Assembly: GCA_946902985.2 (NCBI GenBank) | Contig: OX336400.1 | Location: forward strand, 171,255,043-171,319,042 | Source of the DNA: Meconema thalassinum | Lineage: Eukaryota; Arthropoda; Insecta; Orthoptera; Tettigoniidae | DNA length: 64,000 nucleotides | Reading direction: 5' to 3' | Part shown: positions 53,748 to 63,972 of the stretch, one piece after another | Layout: each line of letters begins with the position of its first letter | Position numbering within the stretch: the stretch's first letter is position 1 | Program-made: the position numbers and the translations under genes | The notes under the pieces: generated by a model | What the model saw: the letters and a program-made list of their open reading frames with translations, nothing else | Databases searched by the model: none | Told to the model about the DNA's origin: nothing

Positions 53748-54968
53748 TATCTGTTATATAATAATAATTCTGTACACATTGTGTTTAATTCCAATAATAA
53801 AAATAGTCGTTTCTCCCGATTTAACCAACCAAACGCAATAAAACTTGGTGCAGTATATGTTTATACACATTGTAATGCACCGACATCTAACTTCGTTCAA
53901 TTGTTTACATAACCTCAAGACGGCGGCTGTGCGAAATATTTCATCGGAACTCTATATCTCTGAAACTATTAGCGGTATAACCCTGAAATTTTGTACGGAG
54001 ATAAAGGGCACTACTGGAAGTTCATCTATAAGTCTTTCAAAATCCGGTTAACTAAACAACAAATATGGCGGCCAAGCGAAGTTTAAGATTTTAAATAGAC
54101 CTTTCTCGCGATTTAATGATCCAAACGCAATTAAACTTAGTACAGGAAATGTTTATACACATTGTAATGCACTGGTATCTAATTTAGTTCAATTGATTAC
54201 ATAACCTCAAGATGGCAGCTGTGCAAATTTTTAAAATAAGATGTTATTTCTTGTGTCGTAATCATGCGATCGAAGTGAAAGTTTGAATAATGAACCTACG
54301 TAATAATTTTCCTTTAATGGTACATGACTATGGCCTATACATATAACAATTCAACATGGCGACCATCCGAAATATTTAAATGGATCTCAATATCTACGAA
54401 TTTACTATAGCAATCAAACTGAATTTCTTTATGTTCATAGGGGCTGTGAACATAAGTTCAGCTGTAGGACTTGAAATAACCTGGTGATCACAAATCCAAC
54501 ATGGCGGCGACGCGAATTATAAATATTCACATGGACGTTTCTCGCAATTTAACAAACCTAGTGCAGTGAAACGTGGTACAGTAAATCCTTATACGAATGT
54601 TAATCCACTGGCATCTATTTTATTTCAATTGCTTCCATAACCACAAGATGGCAGCTGTGCGAAATTTTAAAAATCTGGTTTTTACTTCTTGTGTCTTAAT
54701 CATGCGATTGAAGTTTGAATACTACACGTACACAATAATCTTCATGTAACAGTACATAACTCCAAGACCTACATATATAAAAATCCAACATGGCGACCAT
54801 CCGCAATATTTAGTCGGTTCTCAATATCCACGAATCTATTACAGCAATCAAACTGAAATTTTGTACGTTCATAGAGGCAATTAACATAAGTAGGATATAG
54901 GCTGTATAGTTCTTCACGGAACTACTTGTTAATTTATTTATTTTACGCCCACATTGGAGCGCTATAAT

Positions 54969-55557
54969 CATTCTATATACAGTTAAGTCTTAGGAATATT
55001 AGTTACAAATTTGACTTCTTCTTCTGACCTGGCGGCCCGTTCTTTGTCCGTTAGGGTGTATTGTTTGCGTGTAGAAGTTGTTAGACTAAGTCTCTCGTCT
55101 TTGTTTCTCAGGATCCTCTTCTCTTCCCGGTGTTCAATTTGTTGCATTGTCGAGCCAAATTCATAAACCACACTTTCCCCAATAGGTTTATAATAAGAGA
55201 CTTAAGGAGTAGTGTGTTTTGGCCGGTTCAGATACCACCGTCACCGCCACCGCTGGAATACTAAAATGGCAATATCTAGCGAACCAATCAGGCTAGAGAC
55301 TTGTACGAGGTGTCATTGAACTCGGGCTGATACCCCCTTTCCTATGAACAACATATTTCCACCCCAAAATAAAACCTACCCCTACTAGGGGGTGAAATTG
55401 TAATTTTTTAGAGAATCTCTCTTTCCAATTGCAACATGTGAGAGTTGGAATGCCGATATGGAATGAAACGTTGTCCTATATAAAGTGCATATGTTCGGTG
55501 GAAAGCCATTATGAATTAGCATGCCCACTCATGGCTTTTGAAGAGGGTGGGGGAGCG
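54969..55557. other. Non-coding spacer
   Basis: No recognised family. Short open frames on both strands are not convincing. Confidence 0.4.
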
Positions 55558-55762
55558 GTTCCCTGTGGACGGGTCCTTGTTGACAGGTCCCTGTGGACGG
55601 GCCATTGTTGCCGGGTCATTGTGGACGAGTCCTTGTGGACAAGTCCTTGTGGACAGGTCCTTGTGGACAAGTCCTTGTGGACAGGTCCTTGTGGACGAGT
55701 CCTTGTGGATGAGTCCTTGTTGATGAGTCCCTTTGGACGGATCCCTTTTGGACCGGTTCCTA
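55558..55762 (+). repeat. 15-bp minisatellite, TCCTTGTGGACAGGT-like
   Basis: About 13 units of 15 bp with consensus GTCCTTGTGGACRRG. Each unit contains the near-palindrome GTCC...GGAC. Because 15 is a multiple of 3, both strands stay open, which produces spurious repetitive peptides. Confidence 0.85.
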
Positions 55763-55789
55763 CGGACTGGCTCATGAATTTATTTAAAT

Positions 55790-57150
55790 TATGTCAAAGG
55801 GCCTAACTACATTTCGCGTGTGTTGAACTGACGTTGTTCACTAATCCCCGACTACTATAATGGGATAACGATATGAAAGGAAAGTGGCGAAATACATGTG
55901 AACACGTGCGAGATGTCATTATTAGCATTCTCCTTGTGAAACAAGTCACATCCTGTTTTGGTTCATACGTGAGAAAATGCAAGTTCATGTGTAATATGAC
56001 CTAAAACACAGGTGTTCACCTGTGCACGTGCACGATAAGAGCTAACAAGTCACAACCTGTTTTGACAGTGGTGAGAGGTGAAGGGGGGAGAGTCAGTGTA
56101 AGAGAGAACACAGGTGAAGAGAGAAAGAAATATGTATTGCTCATCTCATGAATCAATAAGGTTAGGGACCTGTATGAGAGGTCGTTGGACTTGGGGTGAC
56201 ATTCTGTTTTTGAATATACTATTTATTTATGTCAAAAGGACCTAACTGCACTTTTGTTAATATCTCGCTAACTAATAATCAGAGAGGGTCAAGTGAGGTG
56301 TCATGGGACTCAGGATGGTCAACCCTTTTCCATGACCAACGAATTTACCCAAAAGATCTAAGGTCATTAGCTTTTTAATATCTCATGAATCAATAAGGCT
56401 AGAGACCTGTATGAGAGGTCGTTGGACTTGAGGTGACATTCTGTTTTTGAATATATTATTTATTTATGTCAAAAGGGCCTAACTACACTTTTGTTGATAT
56501 CTCGCTAACTAATAATCAGAGAGGGTCAAGTGAGGTGTCATAGGACTCAGGATGGTCAACCCTTTTCCATGACCAATGAATTTACCCAAAAGATCTAAGG
56601 TCATTAGCTTTTTAATATCCCATGAATCAATAAGGCTAGGTACCTGTATGAGAGGTCGTTGGACTTGAGGTGACATTCTGTTTTTGAATATATTATTTAT
56701 TTATGTCAAAGGGCCTAACTGCACTTTTATTAATATCTTGCTAACTAATAATCAGAGAGGGTCAAGTGAGGTGTCATAGGACTCAGGATGGTCAACCCTT
56801 TTCCATGATCAACGAATTTACCCAAAAGATTCAAAACAGCAAGGTCATTGACCTATGATTTTATAAACTAATAATCAGAGAGGCTCAAGTGAGGTGTCAT
56901 GGGACTCAGGATGGTCAACCCTTTTCCATGACCAACGAATTTACCCAAAAGATTCTAAAAACAGCAAGGTCATTGACCTAATATTTTATAAACTAATAAT
57001 CGAATATCAACATGTGAGGTGTTATAGGACTTAGAATGGTCAACCCTTTCCCATGGCCAATGAATTTACCCAAAACACCCAATACATCAAGGTCATCGAC
57101 CTGAGATTTTATAAACTAATAATCGGATACGAACATGTGAGATGTTTACC
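55790..57150 (+). repeat. Complex tandem array, 237-bp and ~124-bp units
   Basis: AATCAATAAG starts at 56151, 56388 and 56625 (237 bp apart), giving nearly identical long units. Each unit contains a CTAACTAATAATCAGAG...GGTCAACCC part. That part continues alone as about 124-bp units starting near 56866, 56991 and 57114, with increasing divergence to the right. A diverged first unit lies at about 55790. Non-coding, satellite-like. Confidence 0.8.
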
Positions 57151-59735
57151 ATGTGTGTGATGAAACATAGCTAGGTAGAGAAATAATTAGTGTAGGCTAC
57201 ATGTATAGTGATTGACAAGTCTTTTACCATTGAAACTTGTTTTTCAGATCAAACTGCAGTATAGAGAGAGTATAGGTTGTAGGTATGGGTTAATAAATGA
57301 CGAACGGTGTACACACAAACTCTGATTTATCGATTCAAGAATTAAGAGTAGACTATCTTTAATTGATTGGTTAAAGAGGATAGCTAAAACACAAAAATGC
57401 TCAGTGGTTACCGGGACAAGATGGTCGCTACACACACAACAAGCTTTAAATACTTGAGGCTAATAATCTATACACACACACTCGCTTGTTCTAAACTAAA
57501 CTGTGTTGCTGTCAGTGCTCAGACAGTAGGCTGATGACAAAAAATGCATTGCTATCAGAAATATAATCATTTCCGGTTGTATAATGTTACCAGCTATCCA
57601 TTTTGTGTTGCAGTGTTAAGCACTTTTAGCTCTTGTACTGGTGGTCTTAACTCGATTTCCAGGTCTGATGCCTAGAACGAGTCAATTTAAGAAACAAGGG
57701 CATGGTGGTGTAGTGGTTAAGCTGTTAGCCTTTTCACTAGGGTTCTATTTCAGGTTAATATGCATGTCATAAACATATTAAACAAAACAAAACAGAGATA
57801 ACGTTCAAAACTGATTACATTTGTGTCTTTCCAAATTATTACTTGGATTACAAATACAAAGGTGAACTGGGTTTGATATACAGTTAATGCTGTCTATCAC
57901 ACACTAGACTGTAAGAAAGCCAAAAGAGCAAAAGGCGTAGGTAGAGCAGTGGTAAAATTGCTATATGTAGAGAACTACCTAGCGGTTTTATGAACTGGCA
58001 AAGCTATATCGCATAAACAGTGCAGGATACAATCCAGCAATCAAATTTGTATCTTGTGGAACAGAGAAAATGCACTTTTACCTTGATGGATAGCAATTGA
58101 GTGCAGATGAATGACCTATGCATTAGCTTACCATATGGTTATAACCACGAGGTGGAGGTGTGATTCTATATTTTATTGTTTAGAGACATGGCTTTTTTGT
58201 AACCAGTAGATTTAGTATTTTGTAAATATTCATTTTTGTAATTGTAAAATAGTGGAAACATTTTTTTTGTAATAGTAAATGTTAAATGTATAACTAAAAG
58301 TTATTTGGGATAAGTGTGCATGTCAAGGATAAATAGCGTGGTTGTATTTGTTTTTCAAAGACAGGTATGGTTGTGTGAATGTATGACTATAGATAGAATG
58401 ATAGAGAGAGAGAAAGTGTGTGTGTGTGTGTGTGTAGCATTGATTGTTCAACCAAAGCAAACACGGCAAGGTAGGATGGTGGGGTAATTAATGTATATAG
58501 CAAATGGTAAATGGTATACTGTAGTTTTTTTTTAACACTTGTGTTTTTTTAAATGCAGCGGTAGATAGGTGTTATATTGTAAAACAGTCTTACCTACAGT
58601 AGTAGTATTAGTAGTAGTAGTAGTAGTAGTAGGCCTATACGTTTTTGGAAACAAACAGAAAGATAATGCACTATTGCCATGGCCAAGCACTTCCATTAAA
58701 ATAATTTCAAGAACATTTTAATCAGCAAATGTGTGTTTTACAAAACTAAACTTTCAGCATGGACTAAATCATAAACGTGTCGTCTGTGATATGAAAAAAA
58801 AAGAGGAAATCCATGTTTCCATATCAACACAATTTAAAAACTTAAAACTGACATTTAAAAAATGTAAATGGGAAATTGACAAATGTGTAAACAACAAAAT
58901 GGAAAATTCTTGTTTCCGTATCATGAAATCCAAAAACTTTAAACTGACATTTTCAAATCGTGTACATGGGAAATTGACAAATGGCAATGTGTGAAATGTG
59001 AAAATGAAAAAAAATGATCAAATGGCTATCATTATTTAAAAAAATAAAAAACCGTCGTGTTCTATCGTTAAAGTGTGAATCAAACCACATCTACTTATTT
59101 GAATCACCCGAGACTTAGTAGACCTGTTATAGTCCTAATATACTTTTAAAATTTTATGTTAAAGCTCGAATTGAACTCAAGAGCTTTAGTGCCAGCTAAC
59201 TATTATAACCGTTACGTCACAAAGACAACTTTACACTACTCTTAATGAACAATAATAAGAAAAAGAATAATAAATATTGAATTTTTTTAAAGAATGAACA
59301 TGGTGACACTGTTTCTGTTGCACTGTCTGCTAGCTACTAGCCAGCAGCTGGGGTCTTAGAAAACGATAGAGTTGACATTTTGCAATGAAATGTGACATGT
59401 TTCAAAGTATAGTATTATGGGTTGCTGTTGAGTAAAAACTAATCCTGTACAAGGAAGCAAGGGTTCGAACCCCTTACCTAACATTACTATTGCCTGAACA
59501 TGGCTTGACGACACTGTATTATTATGATACTCGGTACACAAACCATAGATAGAGTGTATTGTTTAAGATCACTTTCTTTCTGAACATAGGTGGAGATTGT
59601 TGATGGTTAACAATGGTATTAATATAGTAGGACGTGGGTATAGCAATTAAGAAAAAACAGACAATACCCATACAATATTTTTATTTATTTAATATAAGTA
59701 CTTGTACAATAGTTACATTCAAAATACATTTCTTT
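57151..59735. other. AT-rich region with microsatellites and tRNA-like scraps
   Basis: No convincing gene. tRNA-like SINE heads are possible near 57698-57760 (GGTGGTGTAGTGGTTAAGC) and 59455-59480 (AGGGTTCGAACCCCTTA). There are (GT)n at about 58415-58435 and (AGT)n at about 58600-58632. A two-unit direct repeat of about 105 bp lies at 58806-58990, recognisable by the ACTGACATTT and GGGAAATTGACAAATG blocks. Confidence 0.45.
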
Positions 59736-59739
59736 TTTC

Positions 59740-60199
59740 TCTATTACTATTTAGTCCTTTTTGATTCTCTTGCATATGAAGGGTAGATAACCTTGTAGTT
59801 CAGCCCCTTAAAACAACAACAACACAACCTTTTGCATAGTTTGTGATGTTGATGACTCTTGAGATGTGGAAGATGTATTAAACATAACTTTTACAGCAGG
59901 GGTTAAATGTTGCTCAATAAACACTGCACTATTTTGAGTAGCAACATTTTTTTTTCACTAGCTTTTTAGCATTGTCATGATTAATTGTTGACACCAACAG
60001 TGTTTCATTTGGTGCACCACATTGATGATCACTCACACTTCTTACCATTTCTACTTTTTAGATTGCCTCGACATTTTTTTGACCTGTCTTTTGAGCATTG
60101 CCAAAATATTATCCCTTTTACATTTTGACGATTATAGTTATAAGAGTAGCCTTTATAGAGTACACGTTGTTTACCTTTGTTAGTTGTAGTAAGTTCCAT
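59740..60199 (-). pseudogene. FLYWCH zinc-finger gene, copy 1, frameshifted
   Basis: Minus strand, ATG at 60199 (MELTTTNKGKQ). The FLYWCH domain reads VLYKGYSYNY...IIFWQCSKDRSKKCRG; a frame change after LKSRNG shifts the closing SDHQC (about 60015) into another frame. Further homology to copy 2 continues down to about 59740 in broken pieces (VATQNSAVF and TSQTMQKVV against copy 2 AAQDSALF and ATQTVQNMV). The acidic tract and C-terminal module are not found here. It is the member of the cluster furthest downstream on the coding strand. Confidence 0.75.
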
Positions 60200-60398
60200 A
60201 GTAGCAACTAACATGTTAGTATGATTTGCTCACTACAAAGGTTATAACTGTTCTGATAATAAAATCATTTAGCTTTGGCTTTTATATTTAATATGTACAG
60301 TTTGAAGTGATAGCAAAAGTGAGAGCAAAGTGGTAGCATAGTGGTAGAAAATATAACATGTATTGTTAAGAAATAGTTTAAGCGGTTATGTGGATCCA

Positions 60399-60637
60399 TT
60401 ACATAATAATTTTAGCACGACGAAGCTCATTTTCTATATCCAATAGTTCTTCCTCATATTCAGTATAACCAGCCTGTTTATAGACATGCAGTTGCTGAAG
60501 CCGTCGGATTAGCTTACTTGGATTGTTCCAGTAGACAAATTTAACAAATGATTTTTTAGGTGTAAACAAAGCATTACCATTATCATTATTATCTTCATCA
60601 TCAACATCATCATCATCATAACCATTATCATTACCAT
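60399..60637 (-). pseudogene. FLYWCH gene copy 2, C-terminal half
   Basis: Minus strand. It continues the acidic tract (NDNGYDDDDVDDEDNNDNGN) and then reads ALFTPKKSFVKFVYWNN, PSKLIRRLQQLHVYKQAG and IENELRRAKIIM, ending at 60399. The YW-NPSKLI-RL...EL-RA-I module resembles a short C-terminal domain I have seen in uncharacterised arthropod proteins, but I cannot name it. It is separated from the N-terminal half (62628-63097) by the LINE at 60638-62627. The two halves use the same GAT=Asp reading, so they were one exon before the insertion. Confidence 0.72.
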
Positions 60638-62412
60638 TGTTCACCGAGGAAGAATTATTGAAAGCGATTAATTCTATCAGGAACAAGAATGCTCCTGGAC
60701 CAGATGGGATTCCAGCAGAAGCACTTAAGGTGGCAGCAAGAGCTTGCCCGCGACTGCTTTTGAACATGTATAACGCATGTCTGAAGGCAGGCGTTTTTAG
60801 TGCCTGCTGGAAGAAGGCCAGACTAGTTCTTATTACTAAAGGAAAATTGGGAGGGAATTTGCCTTCATCATACAGGCCATTATGTATGCTGGATACGGCT
60901 GGAAAAGGATTAGAAAAACTATCACAGCCTAGAATATTGATGGCAGTTCAATCAGCTGGAGATCTATCTGCCCAACAATACGGCTTTCGGAAAGGGCACT
61001 CGACTATAGATGCTGTGCGGGTAGTTGTAGAGACTGCAAACAGAGCTCAGATGGGTAACCATTACTCACGTAAAGTTACGCTACTTGTGACTCTAGATGT
61101 GAAGAATGCCTTTAACTCTGCCCAGTGGAGTGACATTTTGGTGGCACTTCAAGATAAATTTAGACTACCGAGATACCTCATGCGGATAATGAGGGATTAT
61201 CTAAAGGACCGTATTTTGCAGTACGATACCGAGGAAGGACATAGGACTAAAAGATTAACCGCTGGGGCAGCTCAAGGATCTATTCTTGGGCCAGATCCCT
61301 GGAATATTGCATACGATGGCCTGCTTCGGCTGAAGATGCCCGAAGATGCAATATTGGTAGGATATGCTGATGATGTTGCTGCTCTGATTGTGGCTCGTGA
61401 TATAGAGCTGGCGCAACTGAAACTCAATCAGGTAATGCGACGTGTCACAGATTGGATGACGGAACATAAGCTGTCATTAGCAGACCATAAAACGGAGATT
61501 GTTGTGCTGACGAGAAGGAGAATCAACACTCTTGTACCAATGCAAGTGGGAGGGACGATGATTAATTCATCAAGGAGTACGAAGTACTTGGGTGTGACGC
61601 TAGATACGAAGCTCACATTCTGGGCCCATATCCAAAGAGTGACGGATAAAGCAGCAAATATCTTGACCGCTTTGAGCCGATTAATGGGTAATATTAAAGG
61701 TCCGAAGCCTAGCAAACGACGTCTCCTGATGACAACAGTCCAGTCCATATTACTCTATGGAGCTGAGATCTGGGCTGAATCCTTACGGTTCGAGAAATAT
61801 CGCAAAAGGATAGCAGCAGTACAACGAAGAGGAGCACTGAGGATCTCATGTGCATATCGCACTGTTTCAGAGCCTGCTGTTCTAGTGGTAGCGGGAGTAG
61901 CACCAATTGATTTACTTGCCTTAGAGCGTCAGGAAGTTTGGCGCACCAAAGAAGAACTGGACATACACCAGGCAAAGACGTCTGCACACAACCATTGTAT
62001 GGAACGATGGCAACAGAAGTGGGATGATGAGACACGAGGTCGATGGACAAAGAAACTTATTCCGCGTCTGGCTGACTGTGTTGATCGAAACCACGGAGAG
62101 GTCAATTATTATTTGACACAGTTCCTAACAGGCCATGGATATTTTCGGAGATTCCTGCATCACATAGGCGTGGCTAATAGTCCTTTGTGTCATTATTGTA
62201 ATGAAGAGGATGATGCGCTCCACACATTCTTTGTGTGTGAACGCTGGTCAACACATAGAAGAGATCTGCAAGCTTCTATAGGGGCAATCACGCCGGACAA
62301 CATCCTACAGATGATGCTCCGAAATGATCAAACATGGAATCAGATAGCTATTTACATAGAATGTGTCCTGCGCCAGAAGAAGAGGGAAATGGATGCGTTC
62401 GAACATCCTTAA
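60638..62412 (+). CDS. R1-clade LINE reverse transcriptase, open frame of about 590 codons
   Basis: Open from the insertion boundary with no internal stop. Reverse-transcriptase blocks: FTEEELLKAINSIRNKNAPG, SYRPLCMLDTAGKGLEKL, QYGFRKGHSTIDAV, LLVTLDVKNAFNSAQW, AAQGSILGPDPWNIAYDGLL, the active-site YADD (VGYADDVAALI), and KYLGVTLD. The C-terminal part has a CCHC-type CHYCNEEDDALHTFFVC. The style of the GPDPWN block and the tail is that of R1/LOA-like LINEs. The endonuclease and ORF1 are missing through 5' truncation. The true start codon is therefore absent; the first codons shown come from the junction. The intact frame implies a young insertion. Confidence 0.85.
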
Positions 62413-62627
62413 GAAAAAATGAAGAAAGAAGAAGTCTGAATGACTAAGTAAGCACGACATCACCCTGAAGTAATGCGAGAGCGGTTCCGGGGTGATGAAC
62501 ACATCGTGGGAAAAGGGATGTGGTTTTTAGTGGGTAAGAATCCCACACTACTGTGAAGTGCGGACCCTTCACATGTGTCTTTTGAAGATTTTCCACAGTC
62601 CCTCGTAAAAAAAAAAAAAAAAAAAAA
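60638..62627 (+). mobile_element. R1-clade LINE, 5' truncated, inserted in a GAT/TCA repeat
   Basis: It begins just upstream of the reverse-transcriptase domain, runs through the stop at 62410-62412, has a 195-bp 3' UTR and ends in 21 A (62607-62627). The left flank is a CAT/TCA-rich tract (about 60596-60636) and the right flank is (TCA)8 (62628-62652). Both are parts of the Asp-coding tract of the FLYWCH gene on the other strand. Confidence 0.85.
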
Positions 62628-63097
62628 TCATCATCATCATCATCATCATCATTATAATCCTCATCACTATTACTATATAGCCCTTTTTGATCCTTTTGCA
62701 ATACCATATTTTGCACAGTCTGTGTTGCCTTTGATAACGTTGGGAGTTTTTCAGACATTGACAACTGTCCTAACACGACTTTCTGAGGAGATGATACATG
62801 CTTCTTAACAAACAATGCACTATCTTGAGCTGCAATATCTTTTTCTGGGACAAGTGTTTTAGCATTTTGAAGAGTTTTTTTAAACAGCAACGATGTTTTA
62901 TCTGGTACACTACATTGATGATCACTCACACTTAAGACATCACTATTTTTACTTTTCAGCTCACCTCGACACTGTTTTGAACGATGTTTTGAACAACGCC
63001 AAATAACAGTTCCATTTTTATTAGTTCGTTTTACAATATATGTATATCCTTTATAGAATGCGTATGGCATACCATTGCTATTTGTTGATACTTCCAT
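62628..63097 (-). pseudogene. FLYWCH gene copy 2, N-terminal half
   Basis: Minus strand, ATG at 63097 (MEVSTNSNGMPYAFYKGYTY). The FLYWCH zinc finger covers about residues 10-65: aromatic FYKGYTY, W-R-C (IWRCSKHRSKQC), and a closing DHQC where the family usually has H-x-H. The TTG-led reading upstream to 63130 is not needed. A linker with TLQNAKTLVPEKDIAAQDSA follows, then an acidic run of Asp (NSDEDYNDDDDD), where the LINE poly(A) begins. FLYWCH domains bind DNA or protein and occur in chromatin proteins and in Mutator-like transposase relatives. No transposase domain is seen here. Confidence 0.78.
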
Positions 63098-63165
63098 GTC
63101 AATTGTCAAGCATGAACTAATCTCTAGCAAAGTTCACTCGATAATATAAATAATAGTTTAAAGTG

Positions 63166-63330
63166 AGAGGAAAAGTGGGTGCAAGAGTGGGTGCAAGAGT
63201 GGGTGCAAGATTGGGTGTAAGAGTGGGTGCAAGAGTGGGTGCAAGAGTGGGTGCAAGAGTGGGTGCAAGAGTGGGTGCAAGAGTGGGTGTAAAAGGGAGT
63301 GCAAGAGTGGGTGCAAAAGTGGGTGTCGCT
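63166..63330 (+). repeat. 12-bp minisatellite GAGTGGGTGCAA upstream of FLYWCH copy 2
   Basis: About 13 units of AAGAGTGGGTGC, 12 bp each, with few variants. It lies 70 bp upstream of the copy 2 start codon on the gene strand. The open frames it creates on both strands are meaningless. Confidence 0.85.
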
Positions 63331-63544
63331 TATAGTAGGCATGAATTTTACTAGAATGTGATTTAAGTAAATGTAATTTCTAAACCCAAGTAGTGTATAG
63401 TCAGTTGGTTTTGATCTATTCAAGCGTAAACATGTCACATACACTGGTGATGGATACTCAAGGCTTTAAGGTCAACGAAAACAAGTACAGTATATATTTA
63501 AAAAGGTGGCTATCATTGATTGCACAACACGCGGGTTACCATAT

Positions 63545-63801
63545 CTTTTTTTCGGACTAATGTTTTAACATTTGAAGTATTTTTTTAAACAGCAACGATG
63601 TCTTATATGTCACACTACATTGATGATCACTCACACTTAAGACCTCACTATTTTTACTTTTTAGTTCACTTTGACACTGTTTGAAACGATGTTTTGAATA
63701 ACGTCAAATAACAGTTCCATTTTATTGGTTCGTTTTGCAATATACGTATAACCTTTATAGTATGCATATGGCTTACCGTAACTATTCGTTGATAATTCCA
63801 T
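63545..63801 (-). pseudogene. FLYWCH gene copy 3, truncated and frameshifted
   Basis: Minus strand, ATG at 63801 (MELSTNSYGKPYAYYKGYTY). The finger is interrupted by a one-base frame change after KRTNK; the other frame continues GTVIWRYSKHRFKQC and SVSDHQC, with the first zinc Cys changed to Tyr. Homology to copy 2 ends near 63545. The copy 2 and copy 3 start codons are 704 bp apart, and their upstream regions are also alike. Confidence 0.75.
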
Positions 63802-63861
63802 ATCAATTTTCAAGCATGAAATAATCTCCAATAAATTTCGCTCGATAATAGAAATAATAGT

Positions 63862-63972
63862 TTAAAGTGAGTGCAAATGTGGGTGCAAAAGTGGGTGCAA
63901 AAGTGAGTGTAAAAGTGGGTGCAAAAGTGAGTGCAAAAGTGAATGTAAAAGTGAGTGCAAAAGTGGGTGTAG
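63862..63972 (+). repeat. 12-bp minisatellite AAGTGGGTGCAA upstream of FLYWCH copy 3
   Basis: About 9 units of the same 12-bp motif as at 63166-63330, followed by the same TATAGTAGGCATGA stretch as at 63333. A degenerate version sits upstream of copy 1 (60309-60350). The cluster probably continues past the window edge. Confidence 0.8.

Larger units (their letters stand above)
50204..53800 (+). mobile_element. APE-type LINE, about 3.6 kb, inserted in HP1
   Basis: The boundaries follow from the flanking HP1 sequence: GCGAC(T)TTTAAA on the left and AAATAGTCGTTTCTC on the right, contiguous in the copy at about 18285-18300. It carries ORF1 and ORF2 with endonuclease and reverse transcriptase and ends in an ATAATAA-type tail. 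ORF1 is open right up to the left boundary, so the 5' end is truncated. Clade probably within the CR1/Jockey assemblage. Confidence 0.82.
48898..54968 (+). repeat. HP1 element split by a TIR element and a LINE
   Basis: HP1 sequence occupies 48898-49205, 50122-50203 and 53801-54968. Together that is about 1.56 kb, matching the uninterrupted copy at 17976-19458. It starts with the hairpin AGCCTATTTTCGTTTATGAA and ends in TTACGCCCACATTGGAGCGC. Confidence 0.8.

Noticed and set aside
60399..60767. N-terminal part of the minus-strand frame beginning at 60767
   Set aside because: Residues upstream of the acidic tract are antisense to the LINE reverse transcriptase. Only the part from 60637 down belongs to the FLYWCH gene.
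63124..63444. HSCTHSCTHSCT-type and GARVGARVG-type repeat peptides
   Set aside because: Both come from the 12-bp minisatellite, which is open in several frames because 12 is a multiple of 3.
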